This document shows positions 7,239 through 12,301 of a DNA stretch of 12,301 nucleotides, in pieces (the stretch's first letter is position 1; every line of letters begins with the position of its first letter). The notes under the pieces were generated by a model. That model was not told where the DNA came from and ran no database searches. It saw only the letters and a program-made list of their open reading frames with translations. This stretch comes from JAQBDA01 sp041301185 (GTDB taxonomy: Bacteria; Chloroflexota; Anaerolineae; Anaerolineales; UBA4823). The stretch lies in the NCBI GenBank assembly GCA_041301185.1, contig JBFYSV010000018.1, positions 1 through 12,301 of the forward strand, in the 5' to 3' direction. A program made the position numbers and the translations under genes.

Positions 7239-7334
7239 CTTAAGGACGATCCTTTACACTTTCAATTCCAATGTGGATAGGCGCGCCCCAAGCACGCCAT
7301 CCCAGCGCTCCAATTTAGCAAGTAGCGTGCGCAG

Positions 7335-7592
7335 TTGATCGGCAAGGCATATATTGACCTGGATCGTTGGTTAACCTGGTCGAAAGGAACGGATTACAGT
7401 GTCTGCAAGGAGATGTGCCCGATCCCAGAAAATGCGATCACCCTGAAATCTGGCCGGATTCAATTACCGGGTTACGAGGGGGGTAGACACCATGCTGCCG
7501 CGTGTCCAACGGGAGCGCCGCTTAGGATGCGGTATGTGAGTGAAGCGTTGCCCGGTTATAGGAGATGCGGCAATCCGGGTATTGGGTGGTAG
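7335..7592 (+). pseudogene. Decayed ferredoxin-type 4Fe-4S protein remnant
   Basis: An open stretch of 85 codons beginning at a TTG, with an in-frame TAG 12 bases upstream and no Shine-Dalgarno sequence. Its first part, IGKAYIDLDRWLTWSKGTDY followed by SVCKEMCPIPENAI, resembles the ferredoxin segment of NapG/MauM-like or related polyferredoxin proteins, where one expects R-C-L-x-W and G-T-D-C. Here Trp (TGG) and Tyr (TAC) stand at two expected Cys positions, each one base from TGC. Only the final C-x3-CP survives. Further on, ACPTGAPLRMRYVSEA looks like a later CP-x-GA(I) cluster with bases lost between. The stretch therefore looks like a broken fragment, not a working gene. Similarity is by eye, and the parent gene is not in the window. 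It might instead be a short orphan ORF. Confidence 0.5.
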
Positions 7593-7615
7593 ATTGGCGA
7601 TCTCGATTTTGACGG

Positions 7616-8542
7616 CTAATTCGGCAAATTAACCGAGACGTCGTAATTCCAGTTGCCCTGGTTCCCGCTTTCTGCGATCACAACGATCAGCAGCTTGTAA
7701 TCACCTTCTTTAACCGGCTCACCGCCTTCTTCCCACATGTACACAAAATCTTCCAGTATCCAGGGATTGCAATTTGGCTCGCCGCCTCCAAAGATACAAA
7801 AACCAGCCTGCCGCTCGGTTCTTTCATACACCAGATTGCCGGATTCATCCAGCACCTGGAAATTGACCTCAGTAATCCCCTCTCCATCTTTGGTTTCCCC
7901 GTTAATCGTATCATGAACCAGGAAGCGGACAAAATACTGCGAATCAAAATCGGCTTCCCAAACAAAGCTCTCTGGAAAGGTACCGTCTGGAGTTGAGTTA
8001 TCCGTGTTGGGCGGCGGAGGTGGAGCCGGTGGAGCTACCGCCACAGATGGAAGGGAAGTCAGGTCAATATTGCAGGATACGTACTGATCACCCGCACTCA
8101 CCCAGCCAATCAGGTCGTTGGCTTGGTCTTCAACTTGAACCCACGGGCCACCCGGGATGCCGGTCGGATTGTAACCCAGGGGAATCACCGATGTCTGGGC
8201 TGGCAACGCCCGGATGGGGGGGCGATATGCTGTACCTGGACCGGTGCGTAAATTCAAGTCTTGCAATACTGTGCACACCGGCCCGGATGTAGCTGTTGCC
8301 TCTGGGAGAGTCGTGGCGGTCGGCGGAATAGTCTCGACAACCGGTTGCGTGCTGGTAGGCAGTGGTGATGCTGTTGTCGAGGTAGGGATCAAAGCTGTTG
8401 GGCTGAGTTCAACTTCCGGTGGCGCATCTGTTTCAGTTACTACCTGAGTCGCTTGCGGAGTTGTCTGGGCGGTAAAGTTACAACCCATCACTATTATGCA
8501 GACGATTACTAACAAAAACCCAAACCGATGATTGCCTCTCAT
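7616..8542 (-). CDS. SH3-domain lipoprotein with Thr/Pro linker, third gene of the nSTAND cassette
   Basis: A 308-residue surface lipoprotein. Seen: a signal peptide with hydrophobic stretch FGFLLVIVCIIV and lipobox VMGC, giving a lipidated Cys21; a Thr/Pro/Ala-rich linker (22-88); a bacterial SH3 domain (about 90-158) with the signature LNLRTGPGTAYRP and a closing IGWVSAGDQYV, bracketed by C90 and C157 that could form a disulfide; a second Pro-rich linker (about 165-180); and a C-terminal beta-rich domain (about 188-308) with two further cysteines near FCIFGGGEPNCNPW. SH3 domains of this type often bind cell-wall or other surface ligands, but no enzymatic residues are visible. The ATG overlaps the stop of the nSTAND gene by four bases (8539-8542), with GGAGGT upstream, so the two are co-translated. 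It may be the outer sensor or partner of the transmembrane ATPase (inference). Confidence 0.85.
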   Translation of the reverse strand: MRGNHRFGFLLVIVCIIVMGCNFTAQTTPQATQVVTETDAPPEVELSPTALIPTSTTASPLPTSTQPVVETIPPTATTLPEATATSGPVCTVLQDLNLRTGPGTAYRPPIRALPAQTSVIPLGYNPTGIPGGPWVQVEDQANDLIGWVSAGDQYVSCNIDLTSLPSVAVAPPAPPPPPNTDNSTPDGTFPESFVWEADFDSQYFVRFLVHDTINGETKDGEGITEVNFQVLDESGNLVYERTERQAGFCIFGGGEPNCNPWILEDFVYMWEEGGEPVKEGDYKLLIVVIAESGNQGNWNYDVSVNLPN

Positions 8543-11508
8543 CCCTGACCTCCATCAAAACCATCAATAATTGCGCGTATCCCGGCATGGCTGGGGATGC
8601 AGATCCTGGCAATGATCTCTTCCCGGATGATACGATCATCCGATCTCTCTCCCTGAGCAATGCATCTTTCGTAATACACGATCGATTCCTGGTAAGAATC
8701 CAGGCTGCTTTCGTAGTCCTGGTTCACTTCATAGAGATACGCTCTCCATTGATGAGTCGCTCCCAGGTATTCATAAGCCTGGGTCAGGTACCTTTCCTGT
8801 CCGGCATCCATCAGAGGGGATACAGTCGACTCAAGCGCCTGAATCGCCTGGTCTAAGTACGCAAATGCCTGAGGCTGATTGCCAGCCAGCCAGGAGATCT
8901 GGCCAAGCAGCCGGTAAGTGTTGCCCAATCCCAGCCTGGCGACACTCACCAAAGGCAGGCCGTAATCAGCAGGATCGGGGTTTATTTCCAACACTTGGTT
9001 GTACGCAGCGAGAGACTCTTGGGCGAGCGATTCAGCCAGCTCAATATTCTGGATGCCTGGTGCCTCTTCGCCTGTATCCAGGCCTGTGTCCATGCCAGAA
9101 GGATTGATCAGGCGCTGAGCACGTTTGAAATTGACGCCTCCCAGACCGATATAGGCGCGAGCATAATCTTTGTTCAGTAGAATAGCTTCCTGGAACGCCT
9201 GGTTGGCTTCTTGCTCGAATGCATCCCTGGCAAACTGCAGGACGGACTCGCGGTCGACCAGGAATAAATATTCCCTGCCGATAAAAAATTTCACCATTTC
9301 AGATTGGGGGAATATCTGGTCTGCCCTTTGAAAAGCTTCCAGCGCTTCAAGGGAATGCCCCAGTTGGGCCTCTGCCAGGCCAAGCGCAAGCCAAGCCAGA
9401 CTACTTGCCTGCTGGCTCAATCCCGGCTGGTCTGAATCAGATTCACCAGATCCTGAAATTACCGGTTCACCGAATCGGAAGCTCCCCTGGATATCCTCGT
9501 AGTTATAATCCTGGCGCGGCGCCAGGTAAAACTCTACGCTGGGCTTACGGGTATCCTGAATAGTATCGACCACCGCGTATATCACCATGTCTGCATTCAA
9601 ACGGGTTGCCATTTGCTTTGCAGCCTCGCTTCGCTCCTGTGGCGCTACGCCTTCAACGGCACCTATTCTCACCTTGAGCTTTTCCAGCTCTAGGCTATCG
9701 TGCCAGATCTGGATATTTGGATTCCCCTGCAATTGCTCTTTTAGAGAGTTATAAATCGCCAGGCTCACATCCCCGCTTTCCTGAGCGCCTGGATCGAGGT
9801 CACCAGGAATATTTGGATTTTCCGCTACGGCGATATTGTAGAAACCGCTCATCTTAGCCGGCTCGATATCATAAATGAATGTGTACACCAGGTAAGAAAC
9901 TACCAAAACGAGCAGAACAGACACCGTAATAAAAATCTTCTGCATACGGCTCGCCTGCCTCAGGCGCCTGGCTTGTTCCGCTTCCTTCTGGTCTATGGCA
10001 CGGCTTGCCCCCAGGAACTCTTGCTCCTGAAGGCTCAAGATGGAGGAATTACTCCCAGCCCAATCACTGATTTGGGTCAGTTTCGCACCCCGATATAACA
10101 GACCCGGGTCACGCTCAAGCTTTATCCACTCAGCCGTATCTTCGATCAGATGCTGGTGCAGGATCCGCCCCTGGCGGTCCTCGTCCAGCCAACCGCGCAG
10201 GGTAGGCCACTCGCGGATCAGGGCTTCATGGGCGACTTCAACCACCCGGGTCGATTCCGGGGGCAGGGTGCTGGTTGTGATCAGCCGGGCATCCGCCAAA
10301 ATGGAAATCACCGTATCGATCACCAGCTCATCCCCAGAGCGAGTAATCAGCTCGCTGTAGGTAGCCCTGCGGCGGGTATCTGTGCTTCCTTCCCCAATCT
10401 CCGCCATGCGGATGAAGATCAACCGGGCGATGGCTTGCTGATCGGGCGTCAGGGTGCCTCGGAAAACCGATTCTGCAGTTTGTGCGATGGCTCCTCGCAC
10501 TCCGCCCGCCTCGTTATAACCGGAAAGGGTGAGCGTGCGCCCCCTGCGCCGCTTCCAGGTTTCAAGCAGGGCATGCGAGAGCAGGGGTAAGGCCCCCGGC
10601 TCATAGCCGATATCATCCAGGATGACTTCGATCAAGCCTTCCTGGATCTTCCACAGACCCTGGGCAAGCGGCTGGTCGATGGCGCGCACCAGCTCATCCC
10701 GGGTCATTGCCCCAATAAATTCCTGGTACTGGGAGATCGTCTCGCGCAAGCGGTTGTGCTGGGCTACCTGGGCGTAAAAATCTGCCCGCAGGGTAATTAA
10801 GACTGTCACTGGCTGGGCATCTTGCGGGTCGATCGCAGCCAGCAAGCTATTAATAAATGCTTCTCGCTCGTCAGCGCTGCGGCACAAGGTGAAGATCTCT
10901 TCAAACTGATCGATCACCAGGAGCAGGTGCTTTTTATCCTGTTGAGATAAATATCTTCTGATCTGCAAGCCAAGAACGCGCGGATCCCTAGCCATTTCTT
11001 CAGTGATACCAGTGATCGCCGAAATAGAGCCGGCCTCCTGGTAGAGGGCAATTGCCAAGGCTTCCAGGGGATGAGCTGTGGGGGTGAGCACCTGGATTGC
11101 CCACTTGCCGCTGTCGGTGGGCGGCAGGCCTCCATCCGCCAACCGCTCGCCTGCACGCAGTGCTGGGACAACCCCAGCCCGCAGCAGGGATGATTTCCCG
11201 CTCCCGGATGCGCCGATGATCGCCAGGAAGCGGTTTTGGCGCAATCGCCCGGCGATGCGCGCAATCAGCTGCTCGCGTCCGAAGAAGCGGGCAGCATCTT
11301 TTTCATCGAAATATTGCAAACCCAAATAGGGAGGGTCGCCAGGCTCGGGAGGCAGGTTTTCAATATCCTGCACCTCTGCCGAACCCACAATCGTGGACTT
11401 GATATTGATGACCGCGCCGCGAAAATCGCCGGATAGCTCGTATTGATCGCCACCCGGAGCTGATTCGTGGTTCTTCTTACGGGATTTTCGTACCGGCCTA
11501 TCAACCAT
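8539..11508 (-). CDS. Transmembrane nSTAND (NLR-like) ATPase with N-terminal homotypic motif and C-terminal TPR region
   Basis: A 989-residue STAND-class P-loop NTPase. Order of parts: a basic, disordered N-terminus; the motif YELSGDFRGAVINIKSTI (23-40), shared with the upstream gene product; a linker with YLGLQYFDEKDAARFFGRE (61-79), the usual entry to nSTAND1 NTPases; Walker A GASGSGKSS (99-107); Walker B LLLVIDQFEE (195-204); a TLRADFYAQ sensor segment; the STAND GxP-type segment YEPGALPLL (302-310) and a winged-helix region; a basic stretch and a single membrane helix (about 525-545, FITVSVLLVLVVSYLVYTFI); a domain (about 550-690) resembling FlgO/TolB-N-like modules by eye; and TPR-like helices (about 700-985). 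Positive charges before the helix put the ATPase in the cytoplasm and the TPRs outside. No TIR, nuclease, caspase or other effector domain is visible, so any effector must be encoded elsewhere. The start follows the previous stop by 10 bases with only a weak Shine-Dalgarno sequence, so coupling is likely. Confidence 0.9.
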   Translation of the reverse strand: MVDRPVRKSRKKNHESAPGGDQYELSGDFRGAVINIKSTIVGSAEVQDIENLPPEPGDPPYLGLQYFDEKDAARFFGREQLIARIAGRLRQNRFLAIIGASGSGKSSLLRAGVVPALRAGERLADGGLPPTDSGKWAIQVLTPTAHPLEALAIALYQEAGSISAITGITEEMARDPRVLGLQIRRYLSQQDKKHLLLVIDQFEEIFTLCRSADEREAFINSLLAAIDPQDAQPVTVLITLRADFYAQVAQHNRLRETISQYQEFIGAMTRDELVRAIDQPLAQGLWKIQEGLIEVILDDIGYEPGALPLLSHALLETWKRRRGRTLTLSGYNEAGGVRGAIAQTAESVFRGTLTPDQQAIARLIFIRMAEIGEGSTDTRRRATYSELITRSGDELVIDTVISILADARLITTSTLPPESTRVVEVAHEALIREWPTLRGWLDEDRQGRILHQHLIEDTAEWIKLERDPGLLYRGAKLTQISDWAGSNSSILSLQEQEFLGASRAIDQKEAEQARRLRQASRMQKIFITVSVLLVLVVSYLVYTFIYDIEPAKMSGFYNIAVAENPNIPGDLDPGAQESGDVSLAIYNSLKEQLQGNPNIQIWHDSLELEKLKVRIGAVEGVAPQERSEAAKQMATRLNADMVIYAVVDTIQDTRKPSVEFYLAPRQDYNYEDIQGSFRFGEPVISGSGESDSDQPGLSQQASSLAWLALGLAEAQLGHSLEALEAFQRADQIFPQSEMVKFFIGREYLFLVDRESVLQFARDAFEQEANQAFQEAILLNKDYARAYIGLGGVNFKRAQRLINPSGMDTGLDTGEEAPGIQNIELAESLAQESLAAYNQVLEINPDPADYGLPLVSVARLGLGNTYRLLGQISWLAGNQPQAFAYLDQAIQALESTVSPLMDAGQERYLTQAYEYLGATHQWRAYLYEVNQDYESSLDSYQESIVYYERCIAQGERSDDRIIREEIIARICIPSHAGIRAIIDGFDGGQG
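11389..11442 (-). other. Motif YELSGDFRGAVINIKSTI in the nSTAND N-terminus
   Basis: These 18 codons (residues 23-40) match the motif in the upstream small protein at 13 of 18 residues, with the rest mostly conservative. It lies ahead of the NTPase domain, where NLR-like proteins carry their signalling or adaptor tags. Confidence 0.75.
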
Positions 11509-11518
11509 CCAGCCTGGT

Positions 11519-11908
11519 TTATCCCCTGCCTGCCGTTATCCGGCCAACCGCCATGACGATTTGCGTGGCGATAGTGACGACCGTCGGCATCACTTCTGCC
11601 AGGTTTTGGGCAGCTTGTTTGAGGCCTTCTCCGGTTATTTTTAGCATTGTCTTGTTGGGTTTTTCAGACTTCGCCTGCTCGACCAGCGTTTCTGCAGTTT
11701 GAGCGACGGCCACCGCATCTTCTTCCTTCTCGACGGGTGCTCGCTGGAGCGTATCGTTCAAGTCCCCAATCAACGACCTGAGCTCTTCTTTCGCCTGTTC
11801 GTCCCCGCCTGGGATATCGCCTACGCTTTGCTGCACATTAGTTAATGTGGATTTGATGTTTAGAATCGCCCCACGGAAATCACCCGACATCTCGAACGTA
11901 TCACCCAT
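11519..11908 (-). CDS. Small helical protein sharing the nSTAND N-terminal motif; possible partner or effector
   Basis: A 129-residue protein with no characterised family that I recognise. Residues 5-22 read FEMSGDFRGAILNIKSTL, nearly the same as residues 23-40 of the nSTAND protein encoded next. Residues about 36-83 are charged and predicted helical (DLNDTLQRAPVEKEEDAVAV), and residues 86-125 form a further helix ending in a hydrophobic stretch (about 106-122, VMPTVVTIATQIVMAVG) that could insert into or lie on a membrane. There is no signal peptide and no cysteine. The start at 11908 is chosen because GAGGAG (11917-11922) is eight bases upstream; an earlier ATG at 12079 would translate straight through a long hairpin. 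It is the first gene of the cassette, 10 bases before the ATPase gene. A role as homotypic partner, adaptor or membrane-acting effector is inference from the shared motif and operon. Confidence 0.78.
   Translation of the reverse strand: MGDTFEMSGDFRGAILNIKSTLTNVQQSVGDIPGGDEQAKEELRSLIGDLNDTLQRAPVEKEEDAVAVAQTAETLVEQAKSEKPNKTMLKITGEGLKQAAQNLAEVMPTVVTIATQIVMAVGRITAGRG
11843..11896 (-). other. Motif FEMSGDFRGAILNIKSTL in the small protein
   Basis: Partner copy of the nSTAND motif. Of the 13 identical residues, 8 are written with a different third codon base (for example GGT/GGC, TTC/TTT, AAC/AAT, AAA/AAG). The protein sequence has thus been kept while the DNA drifted. Confidence 0.75.
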
Positions 11909-11916
11909 CCTCAGCA

Positions 11917-11922
11917 CTCCTC
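11917..11922 (-). promoter_or_regulatory. Ribosome binding site GAGGAG that fixes the 11908 start
   Basis: On the - strand GAGGAG lies eight bases before the ATG at 11908. No comparable site precedes the ATG at 12079, so the shorter 129-residue product is preferred over the 186-residue one. Confidence 0.7.
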
Positions 11923-11950
11923 TCGAACGTTCAATCTTATATTTGTAGGA

Positions 11951-12035
11951 TTTACGCAGTTCGTGGGCTGATGGGGATGTTTGGGCGGGGCTACGCCCGC
12001 TCAAACATCCCCAATAAACTCCCAAACTGCGTAAA
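11951..12035 (-). repeat. 85-bp imperfect palindrome in the leader of the nSTAND cassette
   Basis: Outer arms TTTACGCAGTT (11951-11961) and AACTGCGTAAA (12025-12035) are perfect 11-bp complements. Inner arms GGGGATGTTTG (11973-11983) and CAAACATCCCC (12002-12012) are another perfect 11 bp, continuing into GCGGG/CCCGC (11985-11989, 11996-12000) around a GCTACG loop. The middle part pairs poorly. No T-run follows on either side, so it is not a plain terminator. An 8-base direct repeat TATATTTG flanks it at 11938-11945 and 12038-12045. Options are a folded mRNA leader or a small palindromic (MITE/REP-like) element. Confidence 0.7.
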
Positions 12036-12061
12036 CATATATTTGGATATATTAGACCGTT

Positions 12062-12089
12062 ATTATAACAGATTTGCACAGATTGTCCC
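12062..12089 (-). promoter_or_regulatory. Candidate sigma-70 promoter for the nSTAND cassette
   Basis: On the - strand a perfect TATAAT (12062-12067) lies 16 bases after GGGACA (12084-12089; 4 of 6 matches to TTGACA). Transcription would start near 12055, giving a leader of about 145 bases that contains the whole 85-base palindrome before the ATG at 11908. Assigned from consensus match and position only. Confidence 0.5.
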
Positions 12090-12135
12090 CCTGAAGTCGG
12101 CGTACTGGGATTGTGTTAAAATCCTACGCAAAGAT

Positions 12136-12139
12136 GGAG
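12136..12139 (+). promoter_or_regulatory. Ribosome binding site GGAG for the TTG start at 12145
   Basis: GGAG is five bases before TTG at 12145. A GTG two codons earlier (12139) overlaps the GGAG and so has no room for ribosome binding, which favours the TTG. A -10-like TAAAAT (12117-12122) lies upstream without a clear -35. Confidence 0.4.
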
Positions 12140-12144
12140 TGCCA

Positions 12145-12301
12145 TTGGCTGAAACCAGTTTGCACAACGAGCTGAAACGCCAGCTTGCCCAACCCGGGGA
12201 CTCGCTGGAAGTACCCTACGACGGTTTTATTATCGACATCGTCCGGGGCGACCTGTTGATCGAGATCCAAACCCGCAGCTTTTCCAGCCTGCGAGGAAAA
12301 T
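12145..12301 (+). CDS. Unknown conserved-looking protein, N-terminal 52 residues (3' end outside window)
   Basis: An open frame from TTG at 12145 (or GTG at 12139) to the right edge of the window, cut off after 52 codons. It reads MAETSLHNELKRQLA, then EVPYDGFIIDIVRGDLLIEI, then QTRSFSSLRGK. I recall similar N-termini in uncharacterised Chloroflexota/cyanobacterial proteins but cannot name a family. The alternation of an acidic strand (FIIDIVRG) and LIEIQT is reminiscent of a PD-(D/E)XK-type core, yet the piece is too short to decide and the expected Lys is absent. Its 5' end is divergent from the nSTAND cassette, 236 bases from the small-protein start, so the two may share the regulatory region. 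Confidence 0.6.
   Translation, partial: MAETSLHNELKRQLAQPGDSLEVPYDGFIIDIVRGDLLIEIQTRSFSSLRGK

Larger units (their letters stand above)
7101..7615. other. Gene-poor stretch between two - strand units
   Basis: This 515-base stretch contains the leader and candidate promoter of the triple-repeat protein gene (about 7101-7240), a short segment without recognisable features (about 7241-7330), and the ferredoxin-like remnant (7335-7592). No RNA gene or convincing terminator after the lipoprotein gene was found by eye. Confidence 0.6.

Noticed and set aside
10150..10590. 146-codon + strand frame opposite the nSTAND gene
   Set aside because: Antisense to the conserved STAND NTPase region; no start signal or domain features.
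11909..12079. Upstream ATG at 12079 extending the small protein to 186 residues
   Set aside because: The extension would be translated through the 85-base palindrome, has odd composition and lacks a ribosome site, while 11908 has GAGGAG at eight bases.
11945..12127. GTAGGATTT (11945-11953) inverted with AAATCCTAC (12119-12127)
   Set aside because: A 9-base match about 165 bases apart in AT-rich DNA can be chance; it is not convincing as element ends.
12134..12175. ATG at 12134 near the right-end gene
   Set aside because: It opens only 13 codons before a TGA; the TTG/GTG frame stays open to the window end and has conserved-looking protein.

Overview
The window reads as a chromosomal piece of an anaerobic bacterium, most likely a Chloroflexota (Anaerolineae-like) lineage. 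This is an inference from two things: a bacterial HdrA/MvhDGA-type hydrogenase operon beside a transmembrane nSTAND ATPase with TPRs, and a Thr/Pro-linker SH3 lipoprotein of a style common in that phylum. No rRNA, tRNA, CRISPR array or transposase gene is visible.

Left half (1-5944, all + strand): a tightly packed operon already running at the left edge. It encodes the C-terminal part of an HdrA-like flavo-iron-sulfur protein, MvhD (2Fe-2S adaptor), MvhG (small) and MvhA (large NiFe) subunits of a group 3c-type hydrogenase, the endopeptidase that would mature MvhA, a stand-alone cyclic-nucleotide-binding-fold protein, and a GNAT acetyltransferase. Overlaps or short gaps join the genes. H2 electrons would pass MvhA -> MvhG -> MvhD -> HdrA for flavin-based electron bifurcation. 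The last two genes look like a split version of the cNMP-domain/GNAT protein acetyltransferases known in mycobacteria. A perfect 13-bp hairpin (5979-6010) closes the operon.

Middle (6063-7615): on the - strand, a secreted protein made of three near-identical ~100-residue units, with a candidate promoter/operator upstream. Then comes a gene-poor stretch holding a decayed ferredoxin-type remnant on the + strand.

Right part (7616-12090, - strand): a three-gene cassette transcribed leftwards from a candidate promoter at 12062-12089. It encodes (i) a 129-aa helical protein, (ii) a 989-aa nSTAND ATPase with one transmembrane helix and a predicted extracytoplasmic TPR region, and (iii) an SH3-domain lipoprotein. 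The 129-aa protein and the ATPase carry the same short N-terminal motif (SGDFRGA-x2-NIKST). Its protein sequence is conserved while its third codon positions have drifted. This is the most interesting signal here: it looks like a homotypic tag pairing an NLR-like ATPase with a small partner or effector, spread across a membrane. A long imperfect palindrome lies in the predicted leader of the cassette. At the right edge a divergent + strand gene begins (12145) and is cut off by the window end.
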